Assembly (NCBI RefSeq): GCF_000526775.1
Contig: NZ_JAGS01000001.1
Span: forward strand, 1,302,001-1,366,000
Reading direction: 5' to 3'
Source of the DNA: Ruminococcus albus AD2013
Lineage (GTDB): Bacteria; Bacillota; Clostridia; Oscillospirales; Ruminococcaceae
DNA: 64,000 nucleotides
Position numbers and translations under genes: made by a program. Below, piece after piece: positions 26,164 through 34,857 of this stretch. The number at the start of each line of letters is the position of its first letter. The stretch's first letter is position 1. The notes under the pieces were generated by a model. It saw only the letters and a program-made list of their open reading frames with translations, did no database searches and was not told the origin of the DNA.

Positions 26164-27189
26164 TTATATAAACAGACTCATATCGCTCTGTTCGCCGCAA
26201 CCTATAAATGTGGCTGCACCGCCAAGCTCAACACCGTCTATCAGTTCTTCACGATGTATGCCCATTATGTCCATGGACATCTGGCAGGCAACTATCCGCA
26301 CACCCTGGGCTTTAGCGGAAGCAATCAGCTCTTCAAGGGAGTTTACGCCCTTGCTTTTCATTACCGAGCGTATCATTTTAGCGCCCATTCCACACATATT
26401 CATACGGGAAAGACCCAGCTTTTTTGTTCCTCTCGGCATCATGAATCCGAACATTTTTTCAACTATGTTCTTTCCGATCCTTACTTTTTCGGGTCGGCGG
26501 AGAACATTCAGCCCCCAGAAAGTAAAGAACAAAGTTACTTCTCTGCCCATTGATGCCGCCGCGTTTGCCATTATAAAAGCTGCTATGGTCTTGTCAAGAT
26601 CACCGCTGAAAAGAACAAAGGTCTTTCCGTTTGGGCGTATATCCGATATTTTCTTTGGCGGCTGTTTTTCTATGACAGCTTTTATATCTCTGCCTTCGTT
26701 TTCAAGGCTCACCAGCCTGTTGCCTGTACGTTCACACCATACGGCTATGTCCGAAGAAAATGCTGCTTCGTCCGAAACAATATCCAGACGCTGACCGTAT
26801 GCCATATCTTTAAGCGCTTCAGCAGTGCGCACCACGGGTCCCGGACAGCAAACTCCCCTTATGTCTAGCTCACGGTGCGGAATTGCTTCTGTCTGTTCTT
26901 TATAGGCGGTGTATCCACCATCTATATTGTACGCATCGTATCCCATGTCAGTTAGTATTTCTGTTATTTCTTCGCTGAGATCGCCTGTGGAACAGATGAC
27001 ATATACAGGCTTGTTTTTGTCCACCTCGGAAAGCCTTTTAGTAAGCTCCGAGAACGGTATGTTCAGTGCAGAATATATCGGCTTGATCTGCACTTCATAC
27101 TCCTCACGGATATCCAGCAAAGTTATACCGCTTTTATCGATTTTCAGAAATTCCTCAGCCGAGATATGCTTTATAATAGTTTCTTCCAT
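26164..27189 (-). CDS. Rhodanese-TusA-DsrE three-domain sulfurtransferase
   Basis: 341 residues. Residues 1-90 form a rhodanese domain with catalytic Cys in VICSTGDLS. Residues about 97-170 are a TusA/SirA domain with the CPxP motif as GVCCPGPVVRT. Residues about 185-341 form a DsrE/DsrF-like (DsrE2) domain with conserved cysteines in MNMCGMGAK, VACQMSMDIMG and FIGCGEQ. Such fusions relay persulfide sulfur between carriers. Starting divergently from the sulfur-transfer operon at 27345, it ties the nitrogenase-like locus to intracellular sulfane sulfur handling. It is cytoplasmic. Confidence 0.88.
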   Translation of the reverse strand: MEETIIKHISAEEFLKIDKSGITLLDIREEYEVQIKPIYSALNIPFSELTKRLSEVDKNKPVYVICSTGDLSEEITEILTDMGYDAYNIDGGYTAYKEQTEAIPHRELDIRGVCCPGPVVRTAEALKDMAYGQRLDIVSDEAAFSSDIAVWCERTGNRLVSLENEGRDIKAVIEKQPPKKISDIRPNGKTFVLFSGDLDKTIAAFIMANAAASMGREVTLFFTFWGLNVLRRPEKVRIGKNIVEKMFGFMMPRGTKKLGLSRMNMCGMGAKMIRSVMKSKGVNSLEELIASAKAQGVRIVACQMSMDIMGIHREELIDGVELGGAATFIGCGEQSDMSLFI

Positions 27190-27284
27190 TTCACCATCTC
27201 CCTTTCCATTAACATATTATATATAGGATACACCTTTTCCAAAAGGATTTCAATGAAGAAAGAATTAATAACATATTAAATCTA

Positions 27285-27313
27285 TTGACTAACTATGATT
27301 TAAATGATATAAT
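27285..27313 (+). promoter_or_regulatory. Sigma-A promoter of the sulfur-transfer operon
   Basis: TTGACT, 17 bases, TATAAT. ACTAAGGTATTAAATATAA follows the -10 box and resembles CTATTAGGTATGAATTTTA in the leader of the nifX-like operon. The divergent gene start at 27189 shares this roughly 155-base region, which also contains the inverted repeat CCTTTTGGAAAAGG (27237-27250, minus-strand reading). Confidence 0.7.
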
Positions 27314-27344
27314 ACTAAGGTATTAAATATAAGGAGGATCACCG

Positions 27345-28124
27345 ATGCTGGATCAGTTTTCAAGAACACAACTGCTTATAGGAAAAGAAGGCATTGACAA
27401 GCTGTCTTCTGCAAGGGTGGCAGTGTTCGGTATAGGCGGCGTGGGAGGATATGTTTGCGAGGCGCTTGTGCGAAGCGGAGTTGGGGCTTTCGATCTTATC
27501 GACGATGACAAGGTGTGCCTGACAAATCTTAACAGACAGATATTAGCTACACGAAAGACCGTAGGCAAATACAAAGCTGAGGTCATGGCCGAGAGGATGA
27601 GGGAGATAAATCCCAATGTGGATATCCGCATACACAAATGTTTTTTTCTGCCTGAAAATGCCGATGATTTCCTTTTTGAGGAATACAGCTATATTATCGA
27701 CGCGGTTGATACTGTGACGGCAAAGCTTGAGATCATAATGCGTGCAAAGGCGAAGAAAGTTCTGATAATAAGCGCTATGGGCGCAGGCAACAAGCTGGAC
27801 GCGGGACGTATGCAGATAGCCGATATCTATGATACAAAAGTATGTCCCCTTGCAAGGGTCATGCGATACGAGCTGAGAAAAAAAGGTGTTCAGGAACTGA
27901 AAGTAGTTTACTCGGATGAGATTCCCACCCGCCCCATCGAGGATATGTCCATAAGCTGCCGCACACATTGTATATGTCCCCCTGATGCGAAACACAAGTG
28001 TACCGAGCGCAGGGATATCCCCGGAAGCACAGCTTTCGTACCTGCGGTGGCAGGTCTGCTTATTGCCGGTGAGGTGGTAAAAGATATCACGACCGGCTAT
28101 CACAAGGCAAAGAAAAGGAGATGA
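27345..28124 (+). CDS. tcdA: tRNA threonylcarbamoyladenosine dehydratase-like E1 enzyme
   Basis: 259 residues with AAGGAGG before the ATG. The ATP-binding Rossmann motif is FGIGGVGGYVCEALVRSG, followed by DDDKVCLTNLNRQI and DAVDTVTAKL. The size and the C-terminal CICPPDAKHKCTERRDIPGS match TcdA (CsdL), which converts t6A37 of tRNA to its cyclic form. TcdA works with a cysteine-desulfurase-related partner, and this operon also encodes a desulfurase. Confidence 0.85.
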   Translation: MLDQFSRTQLLIGKEGIDKLSSARVAVFGIGGVGGYVCEALVRSGVGAFDLIDDDKVCLTNLNRQILATRKTVGKYKAEVMAERMREINPNVDIRIHKCFFLPENADDFLFEEYSYIIDAVDTVTAKLEIIMRAKAKKVLIISAMGAGNKLDAGRMQIADIYDTKVCPLARVMRYELRKKGVQELKVVYSDEIPTRPIEDMSISCRTHCICPPDAKHKCTERRDIPGSTAFVPAVAGLLIAGEVVKDITTGYHKAKKRR

Positions 28125-28128
28125 ATGT

Positions 28129-28629
28129 ATGTCAGCAGATATCGTTATAAAGCAGGCGGAGCTTTCCGACCTTGATGAGCTTCACCATATAGAATGTCTT
28201 GCATTTCCGCCCGAAAAGGCAGCATCTAAAGAAGCTTTTGAATACCGTCTTACACATTTTCCCCAGTGGTTTTTCAAGGCTGAGACCGCAGGGCATATAG
28301 TCGGTCTTATCGATGGCAGCCGTTCAGACAAGCCTTATATAACCGATGACCTCTACGAACAGGACAGCGGGTTCGATAATAACGGTGAACATCTGCTGAT
28401 ATACGGGCTTGCAGTACACCCCGATCATCGCCATAAAAAGATAGCACATAACCTTATGGCGAATATACTTTCTTACGCAAAATCGGCAGGCATACATCAT
28501 GTATCATTGACCTGCAAGGAATCTCTTATCGGTTTTTATGAGAGCATGGGATATTCAAACCACGGCATATCCGAATCTGTAAAAGGAAATGTTGTGAGCT
28601 ATGATATGGAAGTATATCTTGGCAAATAA
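28129..28629 (+). CDS. GNAT N-acetyltransferase
   Basis: 166 residues starting 4 bases after tcdA. Acetyl-CoA motif A is visible as IYGLAVHPDHRHKKIAHNLM, and motif B as LTCKESLIGFYESMGYSNHG. It resembles arylalkylamine-type acetyltransferases. The substrate is unknown. Confidence 0.82.
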   Translation: MSADIVIKQAELSDLDELHHIECLAFPPEKAASKEAFEYRLTHFPQWFFKAETAGHIVGLIDGSRSDKPYITDDLYEQDSGFDNNGEHLLIYGLAVHPDHRHKKIAHNLMANILSYAKSAGIHHVSLTCKESLIGFYESMGYSNHGISESVKGNVVSYDMEVYLGK

Positions 28630-28641
28630 CGAGGGACTGAT

Positions 28642-29238
28642 ATGAGTGATATAACAATAAGAAAAGTTTCGGTGAATGACGCAAAGGAACTTCTGGATAT
28701 ATATTCCTACTATGTAAAAAACACAGCCATCACATTTGAATATGAAGTGCCGAGCATCGAAGAATTTTCGTGCAGGATAAGGGATATCACCAAACGCTAT
28801 CCATATCTTGCCGCCGAAATGAAAGGCAGGATGATCGGGTTTGCTTATGCCCACGAATTCATAGCACGAAAGGCTTATGACTGGTCAGCAGAAGTTACCA
28901 TTTATGTTGACCACAGAGAAAAAAAGCAGGGCATCGGCAGATTTCTTTATAGCGAGCTTGAAAAATATCTTCGGGCTATGGGTGTGATAGACCTGTACGC
29001 CTGCATAGGTGTGCCGAATGGTGAAGCTGACGAATATCTCGATTTTAACAGCTTTGATTTTCATAAGCATATGGGCTATGAACTCAGGGGGACTTTCCCG
29101 AAAAGCGGATACAAATTCACGCGGTGGTATGATATGGTATGGCTTGGTAAGACAATAGGCGAACATCTTGATATACAGCCCGATATCACAGTTTTCGATA
29201 ATATACAAGAGGTAGCGGATCATGGCACTGACAAATGA
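28642..29238 (+). CDS. GNAT N-acetyltransferase, phosphinothricin-acetyltransferase-like
   Basis: 198 residues. TIRKVSVNDAKELLDIYSYYVKNTAITFEYE at the N-terminus, VTIYVDHREKKQGIGRFLYSEL (acetyl-CoA loop) and FHKHMGYELRGTFPKSGYKF match the Pat/YncA family that acetylates amino-acid analogues such as methionine sulfoximine. The end overlaps the next gene by 17 bases. Confidence 0.85.
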   Translation: MSDITIRKVSVNDAKELLDIYSYYVKNTAITFEYEVPSIEEFSCRIRDITKRYPYLAAEMKGRMIGFAYAHEFIARKAYDWSAEVTIYVDHREKKQGIGRFLYSELEKYLRAMGVIDLYACIGVPNGEADEYLDFNSFDFHKHMGYELRGTFPKSGYKFTRWYDMVWLGKTIGEHLDIQPDITVFDNIQEVADHGTDK

Positions 29239-30031
29239 ACAGATAGATCGATATTCAAGACACATACTGCTAAAAGAAGTAGGTGTGCGCGGTCAGAAAA
29301 AACTGCTTGAAGCCAAGGTACTTGTGATAGGCGCGGGCGGTCTTGGCTCCCCTGCTTTGATGTACCTTGCGGCAGCGGGAATAGGAACAATAGGCATAGC
29401 CGACGCCGATAATGTTGATATCACAAATCTGCAAAGACAGATAATCCACGGCACCGAAGATATCGGCAAGCCTAAAGCTGACTCCGCAAAGGAGACCATA
29501 AATACTCTGAACCCCGATGTCAAAGTGATAACATATCACGAATACATATCTTCGGAGAATATTCTCCGGATAATAAAAGACTACGATTTTATCATCGACG
29601 GCACTGATAATTTTGCGGCAAAATTTCTGATAAATGATGCCTGCGTTTTGGCTGAGAAGCCTTTCTCCCACGCGGGCATACTGCGTTTTCAGGGACAGCT
29701 GATGACCTACGTTCCTCACAAAGGACCATGTTATCGATGCGTTTTCACCGAACCGCCTGAAAAAGGTGCTGTGCCGTCATGCAAGGAAGCAGGAGTCATC
29801 GGAGCTATGGCAGGGGTGATAGGAAGCCTGCAGGCTCTGGAAGCTATAAAATATATTCTTGGCACGGGTGATTTACTGACAGGAACTCTTCTGACCTATA
29901 ACGCGCTGACTATGGAGTTCAGAAAAGTTCCTCTGCCGAAAGAAAATACAGGCTGTGCAGTATGCGGTAATAACCCGACAATTACTGCACTGGAAGACTG
30001 CAATTATCAGCCGCCTGAGTGTCATATATAA
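29222..30031 (+). CDS. MoeB/ThiF/HesA-type adenylyltransferase
   Basis: 269 residues. IDRYSRHILLKEVGVRGQKKL and the P-loop VIGAGGLGSPALMYLAAAGIG are typical of MoeB/ThiF. CxxC zinc pairs occur as CYRC and CAVC, and RQIIHGTEDIG and DGTDNF are conserved. E1 enzymes of this type adenylate the C-terminus of small ubiquitin-like sulfur carriers (ThiS, MoaD). No carrier gene is visible in this operon. C187 in AVPSCKEAGVIG corresponds to the region of the catalytic Cys. Confidence 0.88.
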   Translation: MALTNEQIDRYSRHILLKEVGVRGQKKLLEAKVLVIGAGGLGSPALMYLAAAGIGTIGIADADNVDITNLQRQIIHGTEDIGKPKADSAKETINTLNPDVKVITYHEYISSENILRIIKDYDFIIDGTDNFAAKFLINDACVLAEKPFSHAGILRFQGQLMTYVPHKGPCYRCVFTEPPEKGAVPSCKEAGVIGAMAGVIGSLQALEAIKYILGTGDLLTGTLLTYNALTMEFRKVPLPKENTGCAVCGNNPTITALEDCNYQPPECHI

Positions 30032-30070
30032 ACGTGAAGTATAATAAGTTTTTTACGAAAGGTGATATAA

Positions 30071-30943
30071 ATGGAAATACCCAACGATATAGAACTTTCA
30101 GTTGTAAAAAAGTTCCGTCAGACTATATGGTCAAAATTTCTCAAAGGAATAAAGGAATACGATCTGATACAGGAGGGCGACAAGATCGCTGTCTGTATTT
30201 CGGGAGGAAAGGATTCAATGCTGATGGCGATGTGCATGAAACGTCTGCAGCGATATTCAAAGATACCATTTGAAGTGGTTTTTCTGGTGATGAATCCGGG
30301 TTATAACGAGATAAACTATCAGAAAATAATCGAAAATGCAGAACTTTTGCAGATACCGATCAGAGTGTTTGAAACTGAGATTTTCGATGCAGTTGCAAAG
30401 GTGGATCAGCACCCGTGCTATCTCTGCGCGAGAATGAGAAGAGGATATCTATACAAGACCGCAAAGGAACTTGGATGCAACAAGATAGCACTTGGACACC
30501 ACTTTGATGATGTTATCGAAACTATCCTAATGGGTATGCTGTACGGCTCTCAGGTACAGACCATGATGCCAAAGATACACAGCGAAAACTACGAGGGTAT
30601 GCAGCTTATTCGACCTATGTATATGGTACGCGAGGAAGATATAATCAAGTGGAAACAGTACAACGACCTGCAGTTTATCCAGTGCGCCTGCCGGTTCACC
30701 GAGAACTGCACTATGTGCGATAACGGTGGCGGCGGTTCTAAGCGTCAGGAGGTCAAAACACTGCTTAAACAGCTGAGAGCAAAAAGTCCTGCCATAGATA
30801 TGAACATATTCCGCAGTGTAGAAAACGTAAACCTGCAAACCATCATCTCATATCACCGTGGTGAAGAATACCATCATTTTCTTGATGATTTCAATGATGG
30901 AAGAAGCGTCAGAGGAACTATTGCGGAGGTTTGCGATGAGTGA
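30071..30943 (+). CDS. TtcA/TtuA-type PP-loop tRNA thiolation ATPase
   Basis: 290 residues. The PP-loop is CISGGKDSMLMA, CYLCARMRRG gives a CxxC pair, and ALGHHFDDVIETILM is the typical conserved helix. FTENCTMCDNGG lies in the C-terminal part. This layout is that of the TtcA family, which uses ATP and a 4Fe-4S cluster to thiolate tRNA (C32 in the classical enzyme). Its stop overlaps the desulfurase gene, the likely sulfur donor. Confidence 0.85.
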   Translation: MEIPNDIELSVVKKFRQTIWSKFLKGIKEYDLIQEGDKIAVCISGGKDSMLMAMCMKRLQRYSKIPFEVVFLVMNPGYNEINYQKIIENAELLQIPIRVFETEIFDAVAKVDQHPCYLCARMRRGYLYKTAKELGCNKIALGHHFDDVIETILMGMLYGSQVQTMMPKIHSENYEGMQLIRPMYMVREEDIIKWKQYNDLQFIQCACRFTENCTMCDNGGGGSKRQEVKTLLKQLRAKSPAIDMNIFRSVENVNLQTIISYHRGEEYHHFLDDFNDGRSVRGTIAEVCDE

Positions 30944-32051
30944 TATCTATCTTGATTATTCAGCTGATACTCCCCCTGATGAACGCGTCATTTCGGTATA
31001 TACAGAAACAGCAAAAAATGCATTCGCTAATCCGAATTCAATCCACAATGAGGGTAAAAAAGCAAAAACCGCAGTGGACGATTCTCTTGTAAAAATATCA
31101 AGTTTGCTGGGTGTATCACCTGATGAACTTATATTCACAAGTGGTGCCAGCGAAGCAAATAATCTTGCTATAAAGGGCATAGCCTATAGCCGCAGGCGCA
31201 AAGGCAAGCACATCGTTTCTACATTTCTTGAACACAGTTCCGTAGGCGGTGCGCTTACATATCTGCAGGAACAAGGCTGGGAGATAGACCTGGTGAATAT
31301 CCTGCCTAACGGCAAAGTCGATACCGAACATCTGAAAAGTCTTATACGCGATGACACAGTGCTTTGTGCGGTATGCGCCGTTGACAGCGAACTGGGCACA
31401 GTTCAGCCGATCTCCGAGATCGCTGAAATAGTAAAAAGCTATCCCAACTGCGTTCTGCACGTTGACGCGACTCAGACAATAGGCAAAACAAAGCTCGTTC
31501 TGACAGGCGTACATACAGCCAGCTTTGCACCACACAAATTCTACGGGCTTAAAGGCTTCGGTGTTCTGTACAAAGCTAAAAACATCGTGCTCGAACCTCT
31601 TATTCACGGCGGTGCAAGCACCACTATATACCGCAGCGGAACACCAGATGCACCTGCTGCTGCCGCCTGTGCTGCTGCATTCGGATATGCTATTGATGAA
31701 TACGATGAGCGCATCGCCAGAGTAAAAAAGCTGAACAGAAAGCTTAGGGAGCATTTTTCAGAAAATGACAGGATATTGATAAACAGCCCAGAGGACGGTG
31801 TCCCACACATACTAAACATATCCGTCAAAGGCATTAAGGGCGAGGATATTCGCCACCTTCTGGATGAGCAGGGAGTTTGTGTATCGGTCAAATCCGCCTG
31901 CTCGGTGGCGAACACGCCCTCTAGGTCTGTAATGGCGCTTTTTCACGACAGAAAGCGTGCTCTCAGTTCATGGCGTATAAGCCTTTCACACCTGACAACC
32001 GAGGAAGAGCTAGAGCGTTTTCTTGAAATTCTAGAAAGCATTATTCTCTGA
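30936..32051 (+). CDS. Cysteine desulfurase, NifS/IscS type
   Basis: The start is the ATG at 30936, inside the end of the previous gene, behind GGAGG; an upstream in-frame extension is spurious. 371 residues. The PLP Lys is in APHKFYGLKG near 200 and the catalytic Cys in SVKSACSVANTPS near 323. SGASEANNLAIKG is typical. The enzyme releases sulfur from cysteine as persulfide for the tRNA thiolase, and possibly for the cluster assembly needed by the nitrogenase-like proteins. Confidence 0.9.
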   Translation: MSDIYLDYSADTPPDERVISVYTETAKNAFANPNSIHNEGKKAKTAVDDSLVKISSLLGVSPDELIFTSGASEANNLAIKGIAYSRRRKGKHIVSTFLEHSSVGGALTYLQEQGWEIDLVNILPNGKVDTEHLKSLIRDDTVLCAVCAVDSELGTVQPISEIAEIVKSYPNCVLHVDATQTIGKTKLVLTGVHTASFAPHKFYGLKGFGVLYKAKNIVLEPLIHGGASTTIYRSGTPDAPAAAACAAAFGYAIDEYDERIARVKKLNRKLREHFSENDRILINSPEDGVPHILNISVKGIKGEDIRHLLDEQGVCVSVKSACSVANTPSRSVMALFHDRKRALSSWRISLSHLTTEEELERFLEILESIIL

Positions 32052-32497
32052 TTTAGCGGACAGATCAAGCTAAGTATCATGGCAATATATGGTTATCCCT
32101 TTGGCTCATCAAGGCAAAGCCTGTTTTTCCATAATAAGATTGCTTATGCAGCTTTCCCCCTCCGACGCAGTCGGAAAAATGTAACATAATTTTTCCCTCT
32201 CTATCAGGTATTTTAAGTGGTATGATAAGTGATAGTAAGATCAGATATTTTCAGGACTGTTATATAATTACACTTTCCTTATAAAAATTAACTTCGTCAT
32301 ATTTGCTAAATTCCAAATAATGTAATTCATTGTTATTCACAAATATTTGTGTATAAAATAAATAGAATGATTAAACTGCTTGATGAAAATAAATGAATAT
32401 GATATAATAATTAACGTTAAGGTTCATCATATTATTTTTTCTTAGGGTAACACAGTGTATCCCGCGAATAAATCTATTTTTGAGGAGGAAAGAAAAA
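32052..32497. other. Intergenic region with promoter for the following secreted protein
   Basis: No gene is supported. TTGATG (32380-32385), 17 bases, TATAAT (32403-32408) is a good sigma-A promoter. The stretch 32091-32215 begins GGTTATCCC and contains the hairpin CCGACGCAGTCGG; it may be a degenerate relative of the element at 46840. Confidence 0.5.
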
Positions 32498-34312
32498 ATG
32501 AAAGTTCGCAAAACATGGAAACGTTTAGCTGCCGCATCGCTGGCAATTACTCTTGTTGGTGGTGCAGTACCAGCAAACATAGGCGCATTTGATCTTTCAC
32601 GCAGTATTTCTGTTGTGGCAAGCGCTGAATCGGAAATCAGCATTTCAAATGCAACCGTAACAATGAAAGCGCACTCAGCCAAAGTTCAGTCCGTAGAACT
32701 TAACGGCACAAAATTACAGAAAGACATCGATTACACCGTCTCCTATTCCCAGACCGATTCCGACGGAAAAATCACTGAATTTTCTGCACCCCCGAAACAA
32801 ACAGGCAACTATAAAGCTGTTATCACGGGTATAGGCGATTATCAGGGCGTTATAACAAGATCGTTTGATATCGTAGGAAGCGGTTATGATGGTATTTCCA
32901 TAATTGACGCTGGTCAGGGCCTCCATACACCTTCAGATGAGCACCTTTTTCTGATATTTGACAAAAAACAAAATACCAAGTGGTGCAGCAGAGTTATAAA
33001 CTCAGGCGTATATGCAAACAGAGACAGTGACTGGCTGCTGTTCGAGGCTGATACGCCTTTTGCTATCCATAACTATGTTCTGACTACCGCAAATGATACT
33101 TCACGCTACCCGGGCAGAAACTGGAAAAGCTGGCGTATCTACGGAAGCAACAGCGAAGCGGCAGCAGATTACACTCCTTCTTATACCGAACATAAAGTTA
33201 CAGACATAGACGAAGATATCTGGTCACTTGTAAATCAGGTAACAGACGATACTGTTTTACAGCCTGTGAATTATACGGAATTTGCCTATGCTGTTCCTCA
33301 TAACAGGATAAAATATAAGTACTATCTGCTTATTATCGATGATATCGTAGATACAACCGATAATATCCAGCAGATGTCTGAAATTGAGTTCAATGCCGTT
33401 CTGCCTGTCTCCGTTACCCATGTTGATGCAGTACCTGCCGGCTGCCTTAACGCAGGCAATATCGAACACTGGTACGACGAGTACAACGATAAGTATTATC
33501 TCGATGAAGAAGCACAAAACGAGGTAGACGAGGAAGACGTCATTATCCCCGCGTCAGGTCACAGCTACGGCAGACCCGAATGGAAGTATGACGCTAAAAA
33601 CCACACAGCAACTGCAACTTTCAAGTGTGAGAACTGCGAAGATGTTCAGACTGTTGATGCGACCATCACTTCAAAGACAACCAGTCCGACTTACGTAAAA
33701 GAAGGTAAGAAAGTTTATACCGCTGCCGTAAAATTGAACGGTAAGACCTACACCACAAACAAGACAGTGATCTTAGACAAACTCACCTACACTCCTCCTA
33801 CGATCACCTGCTTAAAGGGCGATGGTGCAGTAAAACTCCAGTGGACTGATGTAAAGGGTGCTGAAAAATACGCAGTTGCAGGTTTTATAAGCGGCAAATG
33901 GAGAATATTAGATCAGGGTGAGGGTACTTCATACGTGCTTAAAAACCTCCAGGCTGGCAAGGAATACAAGGTATGTGTAGCAACAAAACTGAACGGCGAA
34001 TGGTTCACCGATCCCTCCAATGCAATCGTAGTTACACCGAAACTCAAGCCTGTAAAAGACAATCCCGCTGTTACCTATGCAAAGGGTAATAACGCTGTAA
34101 AACTCAGCTGGGACGCTGTTGAAGGTGCTGAAAAATATGCAGTTGCAGGCTTTATAAACGGCAGATGGAAGATACTGGCTGAGGGCATAGGTACTTCATA
34201 TGTGCTCAAAGACCTCAAAGCCGGCTATCAATACAAGGTAGCTGTATCCGCTATGTTTAATGGAAAATGGAACACAGATTTCAGCAATGCGATAACTGTG
34301 ACCCCGAAATAA
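32498..34312 (+). CDS. Secreted multidomain protein with two C-terminal CBM37/Fn3-like modules
   Basis: The ATG at 32498 follows a perfect GAGGAGGAA site; the TTG at 32480 overlaps that site and is unlikely. 604 residues. A signal peptide spans about 1-45. Residues about 48-120 form an Ig/YDG-like beta domain (LNGTKLQKDIDYTVSY), and residues about 125-310 may form a discoidin-like fold (NTKWC, WLLFE, SWRIYGSNSE). A cysteine-containing spacer follows. Two 85-residue repeats lie at the end (YAVAGFISGKWRILDQG and YAVAGFINGRWKILAEG). These resemble the CBM37-like modules of the cellulases here, so the protein is probably surface bound. No catalytic domain is recognised. Confidence 0.75.
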   Translation: MKVRKTWKRLAAASLAITLVGGAVPANIGAFDLSRSISVVASAESEISISNATVTMKAHSAKVQSVELNGTKLQKDIDYTVSYSQTDSDGKITEFSAPPKQTGNYKAVITGIGDYQGVITRSFDIVGSGYDGISIIDAGQGLHTPSDEHLFLIFDKKQNTKWCSRVINSGVYANRDSDWLLFEADTPFAIHNYVLTTANDTSRYPGRNWKSWRIYGSNSEAAADYTPSYTEHKVTDIDEDIWSLVNQVTDDTVLQPVNYTEFAYAVPHNRIKYKYYLLIIDDIVDTTDNIQQMSEIEFNAVLPVSVTHVDAVPAGCLNAGNIEHWYDEYNDKYYLDEEAQNEVDEEDVIIPASGHSYGRPEWKYDAKNHTATATFKCENCEDVQTVDATITSKTTSPTYVKEGKKVYTAAVKLNGKTYTTNKTVILDKLTYTPPTITCLKGDGAVKLQWTDVKGAEKYAVAGFISGKWRILDQGEGTSYVLKNLQAGKEYKVCVATKLNGEWFTDPSNAIVVTPKLKPVKDNPAVTYAKGNNAVKLSWDAVEGAEKYAVAGFINGRWKILAEGIGTSYVLKDLKAGYQYKVAVSAMFNGKWNTDFSNAITVTPK

Positions 34313-34857
34313 ATATCCTGTCCCAAGTTCCGTACACAGGACAATTAGGGAAATATAAGCTTTAAACGGATAACAGCTCATGCTCCCGCTAAAGCAGTTA
34401 CGGTCGTGATATACCGATCTCGACTGATCATCAATTACCCGAATATAACGAAACATACAAGCGGCAGGGACAACAGTCCTTTGCCGCTTTATTTATCGGA
34501 ATGCTGATTTGTTGGATTAATGTTTGCTGTATGGTTTAAACATACAAATGTATAAATATTTATATGATTTCCACAATGAGACATATGACTTAACAACGCA
34601 AAAAATCTTCAACATAATATAGCCCTGCCGATCTTACATTTTAAGTGATGAGATAAAATGATAATCGTATAATACTTTGCTTTATGTTGATAGGCAATTG
34701 ACTTATCGGCGAAGATGCAGTATAATAAATAATAAGGACAAGTAATATGCTTACTCTTGAAATCGGCGTTGACCATGCTCTTTAGTAGCATCGGATCCAT
34801 TTATAAGAAATAACATAATTACTGGAAAATTGACAGCATTTGAAAAAGGAGAAATCA
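34313..34857. other. Intergenic region with terminator, no gene seen
   Basis: A hairpin at 34463-34489 (AGCGGCA/TGCCGCT) followed by a T-rich run is a probable terminator. A small inverted repeat ATGCT/AGCAT lies at 34777-34793. Nothing else is supported. Confidence 0.4.

Noticed and set aside
32371..32682. 103-residue minus-strand frame over the start of the secreted protein gene
   Set aside because: Antisense to the promoter and signal-peptide region, with no ribosome site.
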